Part shown: one piece after another, positions 54,055 through 63,814 of the stretch
How the letters are laid out: every line of letters begins with the position of its first letter
Numbering within the stretch: position 1 is the first letter of the stretch
Source: Planosporangium thailandense
Lineage (GTDB): Bacteria; Actinomycetota; Actinomycetes; Mycobacteriales; Micromonosporaceae
NCBI RefSeq assembly: GCF_011947195.1
Contig: NZ_JAATVY010000027.1
Span: 19,239-83,238, forward strand
Reading direction: 5' to 3'
Length of the DNA stretch: 64,000 bases
Translations under genes and position numbers: made by a program
The notes under the pieces: model-generated
What the model was told of the DNA's origin: nothing
What the model saw: the letters and a program-made list of their open reading frames with translations, nothing else
Databases searched by the model: none

Positions 54055-54188
54055 CCTATCTCCTTCATGTCTGGTCTCGGGCGGCCCCGCAAGGCGGTAA
54101 ACGCCTGCTCATGACGGGGGCAACCCGGACGCGAGCGCGCCACGACCGTGGCGCGACTGCCGTGACAGTCTGACACAGAGCGCGCTTG

Positions 54189-54258
54189 CGAACAATATTT
54201 CTGACCGAACGAACAACAAGATAGCGTGTTCGAAAAGTTAGGTCTTGACTAACGAACA
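54189..54258. promoter_or_regulatory. Cluster of CGAACA operator-like sites
   Basis: CGAACA occurs at 54189-54194, 54210-54215, in reverse at 54227-54232 and again at 54253-54258, in the A+T-rich centre of the 300-base divergent region between the oxidoreductase operon and the APC permease gene. The two middle copies form an inverted repeat 11 bases apart. A DeoR-family regulator encoded just after the permease is the natural candidate to bind them. Confidence 0.55.
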
Positions 54259-54357
54259 CTATGACGATTCACTTTGCCGATCCGCGCTGTTCACTCACGG
54301 GCAGCGTCAGCAACTCGCCTCGCCGTCCTGGCCATGTCGAACTCTCAGGGGGCTGCA

Positions 54358-55974
54358 ATGGCTCAACCTGCACTGCCGGACTACCGGTCCGATGAAGAAC
54401 ACCTCGCGCGGCTCGGTTACCGACAGGAACTCGGGCGCACGCTCGGGGCGTTCACCACCTTCGCCACCGGATTCGCCTTCATCTCGATCCTGACCGGCGC
54501 ATTCCAGCTGTTCGGTTTCGCGTTCAGCTCTGCCGGACCGTCGTTCTGGTGGACCTGGTTGATCGCGCTCGGCGGCCAGGCGCTGTTCGCGCTGTGCTTC
54601 GCCGAACTCTCCGTGCATTACCCCCTGGCCGGATCGGTGTACAACTGGGCGAAGCGGGTCGGGCGTCCCACTACCGCCTGGATGGCCGGCTTCTCGCTGA
54701 CGCTCGCTCTGATCGTGTCGACCGCTGCCGTCGGCCTGGCCATGCAGTTCGTCCTACCGACGATCTCTGACGTCTTCTGGCTCTACGGCGACGGCTCCGG
54801 GCAGTACGACGCGGCCACCAACGGCGCGATCCTCGGCACCGTCGCCATCGCGCTGACGACGATCGTCAACCTGCTCGGGCCCAAGGTGGTCGCCGTCATC
54901 AACAACATCGGCGTGGTCGTCGAACTCGTGGCCTCGGCCTTCTTGATCATCTTCTTCTTCGTGGCAGCCAAGCGAGGACCGCAGATCGTCCTGCACACCG
55001 ACGGGCACGCCGCAGGAAACAGTCTGGGCACGCCCGGCGCGCTGATGGTCGCGATCCTGCTCGGCGTCTACATCCTCTGGGGCTTCGACACCGCCGGCTC
55101 ACTCGGCGAGGAGACCATCAATCCCCGCAAGAACAGTCCACGGGCGATCCTGCGCGCCATCTTCGCGGCCGGCCTCACCGGTGCCCTGTTGATGATCGGG
55201 GCGCTCATGGCCGCGAAGAACATCCACGACCCGCAGCTCAGCGTGTCCGGTCTGCCCTACATCGTGGACAGCGTGCTCGGGCACACTCTCGGGCGGATCG
55301 CGCTGACCGCCGTCACCGTCGCCATCTTCGTCTGTGTCCTGGCCAACCAGACCGGCGCGATGCGGATGCTGTTCGCCATGAGCCGGGACAATGCCCTGCC
55401 GGCCAGCGCGGCCCTCGCCCGCGTGTCCCGCGTGACCAAGGCTCCGGTCCTGGCCTCCATCATCACCGGCGTGATCGCGATCGTGATCCTGCTTGTCAAC
55501 ATCCGCCAGCCGCAGATCTTCACGGTGGTCACCAGTACGACGGTCATCCTGGCGGTCATCGCGTACACGCTGGTTGCCGGCGCCTTCGTCGGACGGCGTC
55601 TGCGCGGGCAGTGGACCGAGGACACCCGGTATTTCCACCTCGGCCGATGGGGCCTTCCGGTCGGGATCGCCGCGGTGGTCTGGGGTGTGCTCGTGGTCGT
55701 CAACACTGCCTGGCCCCGCAAGGCGGTCTACAACCCGGCCCCGCCGTTCCACTGGGCCATTCAGTGGGGTGCCGTGCTGTTCGTCGGCATCGTCCTGCTG
55801 CTCGGCCTGGGCTACTACCGCCTGGTGCAGCGGCACAAGGTCGGGGTCCTCGCGCAGCATGCCGCCGTGGCCGATCAGTCGGACCCGGCGCCGGCCAATC
55901 TTGCCGCGGTGATCGACGCCCCGCTGACGGCGTCGCCGAGCGACCGGCCGGCCGATCCGTCCGCTGCGGTCTGA
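54358..55974 (+). CDS. APC-superfamily amino-acid/amine permease
   Basis: A 538-residue permease with about twelve membrane helices. FTTFATGFAFISILTGAFQL near the start and GFDTAGSLGEETINPRKNSPRAI in the loop after helix 8 are characteristic of APC permeases for GABA, choline- or ethanolamine-like amines. The ATG at 54358 is six bases from AGGGGG; earlier ATGs (54334, 54274) have no such site. An amine carrier beside a sugar-kinase/aldolase operon is unexpected and hints at an amino-polyol or amine-linked substrate. Confidence 0.85.
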   Translation: MAQPALPDYRSDEEHLARLGYRQELGRTLGAFTTFATGFAFISILTGAFQLFGFAFSSAGPSFWWTWLIALGGQALFALCFAELSVHYPLAGSVYNWAKRVGRPTTAWMAGFSLTLALIVSTAAVGLAMQFVLPTISDVFWLYGDGSGQYDAATNGAILGTVAIALTTIVNLLGPKVVAVINNIGVVVELVASAFLIIFFFVAAKRGPQIVLHTDGHAAGNSLGTPGALMVAILLGVYILWGFDTAGSLGEETINPRKNSPRAILRAIFAAGLTGALLMIGALMAAKNIHDPQLSVSGLPYIVDSVLGHTLGRIALTAVTVAIFVCVLANQTGAMRMLFAMSRDNALPASAALARVSRVTKAPVLASIITGVIAIVILLVNIRQPQIFTVVTSTTVILAVIAYTLVAGAFVGRRLRGQWTEDTRYFHLGRWGLPVGIAAVVWGVLVVVNTAWPRKAVYNPAPPFHWAIQWGAVLFVGIVLLLGLGYYRLVQRHKVGVLAQHAAVADQSDPAPANLAAVIDAPLTASPSDRPADPSAAV

Positions 55975-56195
55975 CCAGTTGGCTTCCCTCGGGCCGTCCG
56001 GCGCGCACCAGGTGTCGATCGCTCGGTCGTCCACGACCGCTGGAATGATCGACTCTGCGGACCAGACGGAAGCCCTACGCCCACCGCCGCCCGGCGCCTG
56101 GCCGATCGGAGTCGCTGCCCTCGGTGACACGACGCATAGTTATGGTGGACGGGCACCACGAACAGGACGGGCCCGCGTCGCCGGACGCAGGGACG

Positions 56196-57029
56196 ATGGA
56201 GAGTGTGGACGTGCAGAGCGAACGGAAGCAGAGCGGCGAAACTGTGCCCACTGATGCCAGGGTCAAGCCGCACGCACGTCGACAGCTGATCCTTGACCGC
56301 ATCCTGGAACGGGATACGGTCACGATCAAGGAGCTCGCCGATGAGTTCGGCCTGACCGAGATGTCGCTTCGCCGGGACCTGAACGCTCTGGCCGAGGCGG
56401 GCCAGATCTCCCGGGTCCGCGGCGGGGCGACCCGCCCACGCAACGCCCTCACGCCGCGGCGTTACCAGGACGGTGAGCACCGTAACGCCGCGGCCAAGGC
56501 GCGCATCGCCCGGGCCGCCACGGCATTGTTCGAGTCGGCCGCGACTGTCTTCTTCTACTCCGGATCCACAGTGGCCCGCGTCGCCGAGGCTCTGGGAGAG
56601 GAACAGCGCGACCATCTGACGGTCGTGACCGCTTCGGTTCCGGTGATCAATACCGTCACGACCTGGAACGACCCGCACCTGGTCGCCGTCGGCGGCCTCT
56701 ACCTTCCCGCCTACATGACGTTCGTCGGCCCGCAAGCCGTCGCGGCGCTGCGAACCATCAGCGCAGATGTTGCGATTGTCGGCTGTGACGGGCTGTCGGC
56801 GGCCGAAGGCCTGACCACTCCGCACCATCTGGTAGCCGAGATCGGGTCCGTGCTCGTCGAGCGGGCGCGACGGACCATCGTCGTCGCTGACTCGAGCAAG
56901 ATCGGTCGACGAGGATTCACCCCGATCGCGCCGTGTTCGGCGGTCGACTGCCTCGTGACCGACGATGACGCCGATCCCCGCGAGCTCCAAGCGCTCCGGC
57001 GGGCCGGCGTGGACGTGCACGTCGTATAG
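56196..57029 (+). CDS. DeoR-family transcriptional regulator
   Basis: A 277-residue DeoR/GlpR regulator. The helix-turn-helix is in residues 25-75 (RRQLILDRILERDTVTIKEL, EMSLRRDLNALAEAGQISRVRGGA). The sugar-phosphate-binding DeoRC domain follows (FFYSGSTVARVAEAL, IVGCDGLSAAEGLTT). It should respond to a phosphorylated sugar made by the kinase and repress the neighbouring operons. The start is uncertain: 56196 has AGGGA upstream, while in-frame ATG 56142 lacks a site. Confidence 0.85.
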   Translation: MESVDVQSERKQSGETVPTDARVKPHARRQLILDRILERDTVTIKELADEFGLTEMSLRRDLNALAEAGQISRVRGGATRPRNALTPRRYQDGEHRNAAAKARIARAATALFESAATVFFYSGSTVARVAEALGEEQRDHLTVVTASVPVINTVTTWNDPHLVAVGGLYLPAYMTFVGPQAVAALRTISADVAIVGCDGLSAAEGLTTPHHLVAEIGSVLVERARRTIVVADSSKIGRRGFTPIAPCSAVDCLVTDDDADPRELQALRRAGVDVHVV

Positions 57030-57069
57030 CGCCTCGGCCTCGGCGGGTCGCACCTCGAAACACCGACGC

Positions 57070-57306
57070 AGCCTCACCAACAGGGCAAACTGCCGGCGCC
57101 TGGGCGGCACGCAGTCGATGGGCCGGATTGGGTCCGCTTCGGGCAACGCCGCGGCCGAGGCGTTCAACCCGACCGTCAAGGTCGAATACACCCTCGTTCC
57201 GGATCCAAAACGAGGCCTGTCTGAAAAACGCCACCTGGATCGTCGACTTCTACAACGCTCGCCGCCCACAACAGCCCCTGCGATGGCATGTCTCACCCGT
57301 CGAGTA
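57070..57306 (+). pseudogene. IS3-family transposase C-terminal remnant, frameshifted
   Basis: From about 57070 the plus strand reads ANCRRLGGTQSMGRIGSASG then NAAAEAFNPTVKVEY, which is the conserved DDE-region sequence before the glutamate in IS3/IS150-type OrfB. Near 57220 the match moves to another frame as ATWIVDFYNARRPQQPLRWH, ending in SPVE and a stop at 57306. There are no inverted repeats or OrfA. A worn insertion-sequence relic between the DeoR gene and the glycine operon. Confidence 0.65.
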
Positions 57307-57434
57307 AGAACTGCTCACGGCGACGCCCGTCAGGGACGCGGTCGCATGACGGAACCCGCCACGTTTCGAGGGGATTGACGGGCCGGGCATGCCGATGGCG
57401 ACATTCTCGCGTAGCGCCTAGTCCACGTGGATGT

Positions 57435-57451
57435 GGCGGGATGGTCCCGCC
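57435..57451. other. Perfect small hairpin abutting the gcv promoter
   Basis: GGCGGGA (57435-57441), loop TGG, TCCCGCC (57445-57451) sits directly against the -35 box at 57452. It may terminate upstream transcription or be a binding site for a regulator. Confidence 0.45.
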
Positions 57452-57481
57452 TTGACTCTTCTCGCGGTGATCCTTTAGAGT
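57452..57481 (+). promoter_or_regulatory. Promoter of the glycine cleavage operon
   Basis: TTGACT (57452-57457), an 18-base spacer and TAGAGT (57476-57481) match the actinobacterial housekeeping promoter well. Transcription would begin near 57488, about 30 bases ahead of the riboswitch. Confidence 0.7.
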
Positions 57482-57518
57482 CTTTTCGACAATTTCACAT
57501 CACGCCACTTGAACCGAA

Positions 57519-57703
57519 GCGGGAGAGCCTGCGCCTCACGAAGGGCGCGGCGCCGAAGGAGCAACTCTCCCCAGAATCTCTCAGGCATCGATGACCGTTT
57601 CGGTGAGGCGAACTCTGGAAAGCGGGACGTTGTCCTGCACCCACGGTGCAAGCCGCCGTATCGGGCGGTGAAGCTCTCAGGTCCAATGACAGAGCGGGGA
57701 GGT
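57519..57703 (+). ncRNA. Tandem glycine riboswitch
   Basis: Two adjacent glycine aptamers. Aptamer 1 starts with GGGAGAG (57521), then GGCGCCGAAGGAGCAA (near 57549) and AATCTCTCAGGC (near 57575). Aptamer 2 starts at about CTCTGGAAAGC (57613-57623), with CACCCACGGTGCAAGCCG and GGCGGTGAAGCTCTCAGG, ending ATGACAGAGCGGGGAGG. All are the standard conserved blocks in order. It precedes gcvP by about 50 bases. A short GGGAG-CC-CTCCC-like hairpin (57741-57751) sits over the gcvP ribosome-binding site and may be the expression switch, which in this class usually turns genes on when glycine is high. Confidence 0.93.
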
Positions 57704-57754
57704 CACCCACCTGGTTCGCGATCGAAGCGGACCTCGACAAGGGAGCCTCCCGAC

Positions 57755-60631
57755 ATGCCCGATGAATTGAGCTCATCGGACCGTGCGAACCGGTCCGTCA
57801 TCTGCGCAGGCGACTCGTTCGCCCGTCGTCACATAGGCATCAGTGACGAAGAACAGGCCACGATGCTGGCCGAGATCGGGTATTCCACGCTTGACCAGCT
57901 GATCGACGCGGCGGTGCCGAAGTCGCTGCGTGACTCGGCCCGGTTGAACCTCCCAGCCGCCGCCAGCGAGGCCGAGGTGCTGGCGGAGCTGCGCCAGCTC
58001 GCAGCCTTGAACGCGAGGGGCGAACCGATGATCGGCCTCGGCTACCACGGCACGATCACGCCCGGCGTCATCCGCCGCAATGTCCTGGAAAGCCCCGCCT
58101 GGTACACCGCGTACACGCCCTATCAGTCCGAGATCAGCCAGGGTCGGCTCGAGGCGCTCATCAACTTCCAAACCATGGTGGGGGATCTGACCGGCCTGCC
58201 GACCGCCAACGCGTCGCTGCTCGACGAGGGTACGGCGGTCGCGGAGGCGGTCGCCGTCATGCGGCGTACCGTCCGGGGCCACGCCGACCGGGTGGTCATC
58301 GATGCCGACTGCCTGCCGCAGACCATCGCGGTGGTGCGCACCCGCTGCGAGGCGGTCGGTGTCGACGTCATCGTCGCCGACCTGTCGAGCGGCCTGCCCG
58401 TCGACGACTTCTTCGGGGTCGTCCTGCAGTTCCCGGGAGCCTCCGGGGTCGTACGGGACCACGCCGACGTCGCCCGGGCCGCGCGCGACCGAGGGGCGAT
58501 GGTGACCGTGGCGGCCGACCTGCTCGCGCTCACGCTGCTCCGCCCGCCCGGGGAATGGGGCGCGGACATCGCGGTGGGGTCGACGCAGCGGTTCGGGGTT
58601 CCGCTCGGCTACGGCGGTCCGCACGCCGGCTACATGGCCGTGCGCGCGGGGCTGGAGCGCACCCTGCCCGGGCGCCTCGTCGGGGTGTCGATAGATGCCA
58701 CCGGAGCCCCCGCGTACCGGTTGGCGCTACAGACCCGCGAGCAGCACATCCGCCGGGACAAGGCGACGTCCAACATCTGCACCGCGCAGGTGCTCCTCGC
58801 TGTGATCGCCTCGATGTACGCCGTGTATCACGGGGCGGACGGGCTGCGCGGCATCGCCCGTCGGGTACATCGCCGTGCCGTACAGCTCGCCGCCGCCCTG
58901 CGAACCGCTGCCGGGGTGGGCCTGGTCCACGACGCGTTCTTCGACACGCTTCTGGTACGGGCGCCCGGTCGCGCCCGCGCCATCGTCGCGGACGCGCGGC
59001 GACAGGGCGTCCTGTTACGCCTGGTCGACGACGACCACGTGGGCATCTCGTGTTCCGAGACCACGACTGGCGCACATCTGTCCACAGTGTTCACCGCCTT
59101 CGGTGTCGCGCCAGGGGTGGGCGACCCGTCAGCGCCCGACGCGCTTCCGGCCGGGCTGTCACGTACCAGTGATTTCCTCACCCATCCGGTGTTCCACCGC
59201 TACCGCTCCGAGACCGCCATGCTGCGCTACCTGCGGCGTCTGTCCGATCGCGACTATGCGCTGGACCGCGGCATGATCCCGTTGGGCTCCTGCACGATGA
59301 AGCTCAATGCCACGACGGAGATGGAGCCGATCAGCTTCGCCGGGTTCGCAGACGTACACCCGTTCGCCCCGGCGGCCGACGGATACGCCCGCCTCGTCGC
59401 GGATCTCGAGGGCTGGCTCGCTGAGATCACCGGGTATGCGAAGGTGTCGATCCAGCCCAACGCGGGGAGTCAGGGGGAGTTCGCCGGCCTGCTGGCGATC
59501 CGTGCCTACCACCGGTCCCGGGGCGAGGCTGATCGCGACGTCTGCCTCATCCCCGCCAGCGCGCACGGAACGAACGCCGCCTCGGCCGTGCTGGCCGGTA
59601 TGCGCGTCGTCGTGGTCGCCTCCCGGGCGGACGGCACCGTCGACCTGGACGATCTGCGCGCCAAGTGCGAGGAGCACTCCCATCGCCTGGCCGCGATCAT
59701 GGTGACGTACCCCTCGACGCATGGCGTGTACGAGGAGGGCATCACGGAGCTGTGTGACATCGTGCATGCCCACGGTGGGCAGGTGTACGTCGACGGCGCG
59801 AACCTCAACGCGCTGCTCGGGCTCGCCCGCCCGGGCTGGTTCGGCGGCGATGTGTCGCACCTCAACCTGCACAAGACGTTCTGCATCCCGCACGGCGGCG
59901 GTGGCCCCGGGGTCGGTCCGGTGGCGGTCGCCGCCCATCTGGCGCCGTTCCTGCCCTCGCACCCGCTGCACCCGGATCCCGGGCGCCGCGCGGGCGTGGG
60001 ACCGGTGAGCGCCGCGCCGTTCGGCAGCGCGGGGATCCTCCCGATCAGCTGGGCCTATGTACGCCTGATGTCGGGCGACGGCCTGGTCGCGGCGACCAGG
60101 GCGGCGGTCCTGTCCGCCAACTACATCGCGGCGCGGCTCGCGCCCCATTTCCCGATCCTCTACACCGGAGCGGCCGGCCTGGTCGCGCACGAGTGCATCC
60201 TCGATCTGCGGCCGCTGACGAAGGCGACCGGGGTCACCGTCGACGACGTGGCCAAGCGGCTCATCGACTACGGCTTCCACGCGCCCACCATGAGCTTTCC
60301 GGTCCCCGGCACGCTCATGGTCGAACCGACGGAGTCCGAGGACCTGGCCGAGCTGGACCGGTTCTGCGCGGCGATGATCGCGATTCGTAGCGAGATCGAA
60401 CAGGTCGCCAACGGGGACTGGACCGTGGAGTCGAGCCCGCTTCGTGGCGCGCCGCACACCGCGCAGTGCCTCGTGGGGGAGTGGGATCGCCCGTATTCGA
60501 GACAGCAGGCGGTGTACCCCGCCGGCGTGACCGGCGACAAGTACTGGCCCCCCGTGGCCAGGATCGACCAGTCGTACGGGGACCGCAATCTCGCGTGCTC
60601 CTGCCCACCGCCCGACGCCTACGCGTCCTGA
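57755..60631 (+). CDS. gcvP: Glycine dehydrogenase (decarboxylating), P protein
   Basis: A 958-residue full-length P protein. [17 protein letters not shown] opens the conserved part; PLP lysine K707 is in [18 protein letters not shown]. The glycine-cleavage P protein decarboxylates glycine and passes the aminomethyl group to lipoyl-GcvH. The ATG at 57755 is correct: the open frame from 57509 runs through the riboswitch RNA. GGGAG lies about 10 bases upstream. First gene of gcvP-gcvT-gcvH-glyA. Confidence 0.95.
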   Translation: MPDELSSSDRANRSVICAGDSFARRHIGISDEEQATMLAEIGYSTLDQLIDAAVPKSLRDSARLNLPAAASEAEVLAELRQLAALNARGEPMIGLGYHGTITPGVIRRNVLESPAWYTAYTPYQSEISQGRLEALINFQTMVGDLTGLPTANASLLDEGTAVAEAVAVMRRTVRGHADRVVIDADCLPQTIAVVRTRCEAVGVDVIVADLSSGLPVDDFFGVVLQFPGASGVVRDHADVARAARDRGAMVTVAADLLALTLLRPPGEWGADIAVGSTQRFGVPLGYGGPHAGYMAVRAGLERTLPGRLVGVSIDATGAPAYRLALQTREQHIRRDKATSNICTAQVLLAVIASMYAVYHGADGLRGIARRVHRRAVQLAAALRTAAGVGLVHDAFFDTLLVRAPGRARAIVADARRQGVLLRLVDDDHVGISCSETTTGAHLSTVFTAFGVAPGVGDPSAPDALPAGLSRTSDFLTHPVFHRYRSETAMLRYLRRLSDRDYALDRGMIPLGSCTMKLNATTEMEPISFAGFADVHPFAPAADGYARLVADLEGWLAEITGYAKVSIQPNAGSQGEFAGLLAIRAYHRSRGEADRDVCLIPASAHGTNAASAVLAGMRVVVVASRADGTVDLDDLRAKCEEHSHRLAAIMVTYPSTHGVYEEGITELCDIVHAHGGQVYVDGANLNALLGLARPGWFGGDVSHLNLHKTFCIPHGGGGPGVGPVAVAAHLAPFLPSHPLHPDPGRRAGVGPVSAAPFGSAGILPISWAYVRLMSGDGLVAATRAAVLSANYIAARLAPHFPILYTGAAGLVAHECILDLRPLTKATGVTVDDVAKRLIDYGFHAPTMSFPVPGTLMVEPTESEDLAELDRFCAAMIAIRSEIEQVANGDWTVESSPLRGAPHTAQCLVGEWDRPYSRQQAVYPAGVTGDKYWPPVARIDQSYGDRNLACSCPPPDAYAS

Positions 60632-60646
60632 CCTCAAGGGCCACCG

Positions 60647-61741
60647 ATGCTGACACCGTTGCACGAGATTCACGTCGCCCTGGGCGCGGTCATGACCGAC
60701 TTCGCCGGGTGGGCCATGCCGCTGCGATACGGCAGCGAAAGCGCCGAGCACCGGGCGGTCCGTACCGCTGCCGGGATCTTCGACCTCAGCCACATGGGGG
60801 AGATCGAGGTGGTCGGGCCGGAAGCCGGACGGGCGCTCGACCACGCGCTCGTCAGCGACATCAGCGCCATCCCGGTCAGCAGGGCGAAGTACACGATGAT
60901 CTGCCGGGAGGACGGGGGAATTCTCGACGACCTCATCGTGTACCGGCTCGCGGACGAGCGGTATCTCGTTGTCGCCAACGCCGCCAACACCGGCGTCGTC
61001 CTCGACGCGCTGCGCGCCCGCGTGGCCGGCTTCCGGGCGGAGGTCCGGGACCGCTGCGCGGACTGGGCGCTGGTGGCTGTCCAGGGCCCGCGTGCCGCCG
61101 CCATCCTCGCCGACCTGACCGACGCGGGCCTTGACGATGTGCGGTACTACGCCATCCGTGCGGCGACCGTGGCCGGGACCGAGGTGCTGCTGGCCCGGAC
61201 CGGCTACACCGGCGAGGACGGGTTCGAGGTCTTCGCCACGCCCGCGGACGCGGCCCGGATCTGGGAGGCGTGTCTGGCTGTCGGATCCGAGCGCGGGCTG
61301 GTCCCGGCCGGGCTCTCCTGCCGGGACACGCTGCGGCTGGAAGCCGGGATGCCGCTCTACGGGCACGAGTTGAGCGCCGACATCACCCCGTACGAGGCCG
61401 GTCTCGGCCGGGTCGTGAAGCTGGACAAGGCCGAGGATTTCATCGGCCGTGCGGCGCTCGCCGACCGGGCGACGGCTCCGGTCCGCCGGCGCCTCGTCGG
61501 ACTGGTGCCCGACGGGCGGCGGTCACCACGCGCCGGCTACGCGGTCCTCGATCCGGCGACGGGCGACCACGTCGGTGAGGTCACCAGCGGCGCGCCCTCG
61601 CCGACTCTCGGACATCCGGTCGCCATGGCCTACGTCGACGCCGCGCTCGCCGCCCCGGGCACCGCCGTGTCGGTGGACGTCCGTGGCACGCGGGAACCGG
61701 CTCGCGTCACCGACCTGCCCTTCTACCGCCGCGGTCGCTGA
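60647..61741 (+). CDS. gcvT: Aminomethyltransferase, T protein
   Basis: A 364-residue T protein. TPLHEIHVALGAVMTDFAGW, GIFDLSHMGEIEV and YTGEDGFEVF with a GLSCRDTLRLEAGMPLYGHE segment are standard. It transfers the methylene group from aminomethyl-lipoyl-GcvH to tetrahydrofolate, releasing ammonia. It begins 15 bases after gcvP, so it is co-transcribed under riboswitch control. Confidence 0.95.
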   Translation: MLTPLHEIHVALGAVMTDFAGWAMPLRYGSESAEHRAVRTAAGIFDLSHMGEIEVVGPEAGRALDHALVSDISAIPVSRAKYTMICREDGGILDDLIVYRLADERYLVVANAANTGVVLDALRARVAGFRAEVRDRCADWALVAVQGPRAAAILADLTDAGLDDVRYYAIRAATVAGTEVLLARTGYTGEDGFEVFATPADAARIWEACLAVGSERGLVPAGLSCRDTLRLEAGMPLYGHELSADITPYEAGLGRVVKLDKAEDFIGRAALADRATAPVRRRLVGLVPDGRRSPRAGYAVLDPATGDHVGEVTSGAPSPTLGHPVAMAYVDAALAAPGTAVSVDVRGTREPARVTDLPFYRRGR

Positions 61742-61785
61742 CCGCGCCCGCTCCGCCGACCCAGTACAGCCTGAGGAGAACCACC

Positions 61786-62160
61786 ATGAACGTCCCGACC
61801 AGCCTGAGCTATACCGGCGACCACGAGTGGCTCAGCGTCGACGGTGAGATCGCCACCGTCGGCATCTCGGCCTTCGCCGCCGAAGCGCTCGGCGACATCG
61901 TCTACCTTGAGCTGCCCGAGGTCGGCGCCGCGCTGACCGCGGGGGAGGTGTGCGGCGAGATCGAATCGACGAAGTCCGTGAGTGAGCTCTACACCCCGGT
62001 GACCGGTGAGGTTCTCCAGGTCAACGATGCCCTGTCCGCAGACCCCGGCCTGGTCAACGCAGACCCGTACGGCGAAGGGTGGCTGTTCCGGGCGCGGTTC
62101 CGGGAGACCGTGGAGCTGCTCGACGCGGAAGCGTACGCCGCACGGATCGAAGCGAGTTGA
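61786..62160 (+). CDS. gcvH: Glycine cleavage system H protein
   Basis: A 124-residue lipoyl carrier. The lipoylated lysine is K63 in EIESTKSVSELYTPV, and GDHEWLSVDGEIATVGI opens the domain. It shuttles the aminomethyl intermediate between P, T and L proteins. AGGAG precedes the ATG. No gcvL/lpd lies nearby; the L protein must come from another locus. Confidence 0.96.
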   Translation: MNVPTSLSYTGDHEWLSVDGEIATVGISAFAAEALGDIVYLELPEVGAALTAGEVCGEIESTKSVSELYTPVTGEVLQVNDALSADPGLVNADPYGEGWLFRARFRETVELLDAEAYAARIEAS

Positions 62161-62163
62161 CCG

Positions 62164-63450
62164 GTGCCTGACGTGATGAACCTTCTCAACCGTGACCTGG
62201 CGCAGGTCGACCCGGACATCGCGGCCGCGCTGGAGGCGGAGCGGCATCGCCAGGAGAGCACCCTGGAGATGATCGCGTCGGAGAACTTCGCCCCGCTGTC
62301 GGTGATGCAGGCGCAGGGGTCGGTCGCCACGAACAAGTACGCCGAGGGCTACCCCGGCCGCCGCTACTACGGCGGCTGTGAGCACGTGGACGTGGTGGAG
62401 TCGCTGGCGATCGAGCGGTTGACGGCGCTGTTCGGTGCGAGCTTCGCCAACGTGCAGCCGCACTCCGGCGCGCAGGCCAACACCGCGGTGTTCTTCGCGC
62501 TGTTGCAGCACGGTGACACGATCCTCGGCCTCGACCTGGCACACGGCGGTCACCTCACCCACGGCATGCGGTTGAACTACTCAGGTAGGACCTTCCGTGT
62601 CGTGCCGTACCACGTCGGGGACGACGGTCTCGTCGACATGGACGAGGTGGAGCGGCTCGCCCGCGAGCACCAGCCCAAGATGATCATCGCTGGCTGGTCG
62701 GCCTATCCGCGGGTGCTCGACTTCGCCCGGTTCCGCGCCATCGCCGACCAGGTCGGTGCGTTCCTCATGGTTGACATGGCGCACTTCGCCGGCCTCGTCG
62801 CCGCGGGACTGCACCCGAACCCGGTGCCGTACGCGCACGTCACCACGTCGACGACGCACAAGACCCTCGGCGGTCCGCGCGGCGGGGTCATTCTCACCAA
62901 CGACGAGGACATCGCCAAGAAGCTCAACTCGGCGGTCTTCCCCGGATTGCAGGGCGGGCCGCTGGAGCATGTCATCGCGGCCAAGGCCGTGGCGTTCAAG
63001 ATCGCCGCCGGTGAGGAGTTCAAGGAGCGGCAACGAAGGACCCTCGAGGGAGCCCGGATCCTCGCCGAACGGCTCACCCGGTCCGATGCGGTGGCCGCCG
63101 GCGTGGACGTCCTCACCGGTGGCACCGACGTCCACCTGGTGCTGGTCGATCTGCGTCGCTCGGAGCTGGACGGGCGGCAGGCGGAGGACCGGCTGCACGA
63201 CGTCGGCATCACCGTCAACCGCAACGCCGTGCCCAACGATCCGCGCCCGCCGATGGTCACCTCAGGGCTCCGCATCGGTACCCCGGCCCTCGCGACGCGC
63301 GGGTTCACGGCCGACGACTTCCGTGAGGTCGCCGACATCATCGCGGTAACGCTCCAGCCCGGATTGACCGTGGACGCTGCCACGGAGCTGCGGGCCCGCG
63401 TCGGGGCGCTGGCGGCGCGTCGGCCGCTGTACCCGGGGCTCAGGTCGTGA
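62164..63450 (+). CDS. glyA: Serine hydroxymethyltransferase
   Basis: A 428-residue [24 protein letters not shown], the PLP lysine K233 in [15 protein letters not shown] and [20 protein letters not shown] are canonical. It combines glycine with the methylene-tetrahydrofolate made by GcvPTH to give serine. The GTG start at 62164 is three bases after the gcvH stop. As a riboswitch-driven fourth gene it makes the locus a glycine-to-serine converter. Confidence 0.95.
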   Translation: MPDVMNLLNRDLAQVDPDIAAALEAERHRQESTLEMIASENFAPLSVMQAQGSVATNKYAEGYPGRRYYGGCEHVDVVESLAIERLTALFGASFANVQPHSGAQANTAVFFALLQHGDTILGLDLAHGGHLTHGMRLNYSGRTFRVVPYHVGDDGLVDMDEVERLAREHQPKMIIAGWSAYPRVLDFARFRAIADQVGAFLMVDMAHFAGLVAAGLHPNPVPYAHVTTSTTHKTLGGPRGGVILTNDEDIAKKLNSAVFPGLQGGPLEHVIAAKAVAFKIAAGEEFKERQRRTLEGARILAERLTRSDAVAAGVDVLTGGTDVHLVLVDLRRSELDGRQAEDRLHDVGITVNRNAVPNDPRPPMVTSGLRIGTPALATRGFTADDFREVADIIAVTLQPGLTVDAATELRARVGALAARRPLYPGLRS

Positions 63451-63504
63451 TCCCGCCCGGCCGCGCAGGCCGACGACCTCGCCGCCGGGCAGGGGCATGA
63501 GCCC

Positions 63505-63678
63505 ATGAGCATCAGCGTGTCCGATCTGTTCTCGATCGGCATCGGCCCATCGGGTTCGCACACCGTGGGTCCGATGCGCGCGGCCCGCATCTTCGGGACC
63601 GGGCTGCGGGCCCGCGTGCGGGCGCGACTGCATCTCGTGGGTAACTCCGCAACCGGGACGGCCCACGGGTCGGCTTGA
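63505..63678 (+). pseudogene. sdaA: Truncated L-serine dehydratase, N-terminal fragment
   Basis: A 57-residue frame that starts exactly like Sda[21 protein letters not shown] then [13 protein letters not shown]. It degenerates after about residue 35 (a weak [13 protein letters not shown] echo of the usual GSLxATGxGHG motif) and stops at 63678. Full proteins have about 450-530 residues with Fe-S cysteines; none follow here. In relatives a complete sdaA after glyA turns serine into pyruvate. Here that last step has been deleted or moved elsewhere. Confidence 0.8.
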
Positions 63679-63712
63679 TCGATATCGGTGCCGTCTCTCG
63701 TGGTCAACCTCG

Positions 63713-63741
63713 TTGAAATGTCCATCGATAGCAGCGACTAT
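63713..63741 (+). promoter_or_regulatory. Possible promoter of ctaD
   Basis: TTGAAA (63713-63718) followed after 17 bases by a weak GACTAT (63736-63741) lies 74 bases before the ctaD start. The -35 box is good, the -10 box poor. Confidence 0.35.
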
Positions 63742-63814
63742 GCTCCGTCTGGAGGAGCCGCCATCATCATCCGCGCGTCCGGAAGTAGCTGGTAACCAGC
63801 ACAGGAGGCCATTC

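Noticed and set aside
57509..57754. N-terminal extension of gcvP
   Set aside because: The extra codons cover the conserved riboswitch RNA; P proteins start at the 57755 ATG.
59159..61366. 735-codon minus-strand open frame
   Set aside because: Antisense to gcvP and gcvT, both unmistakable; no motif of its own.
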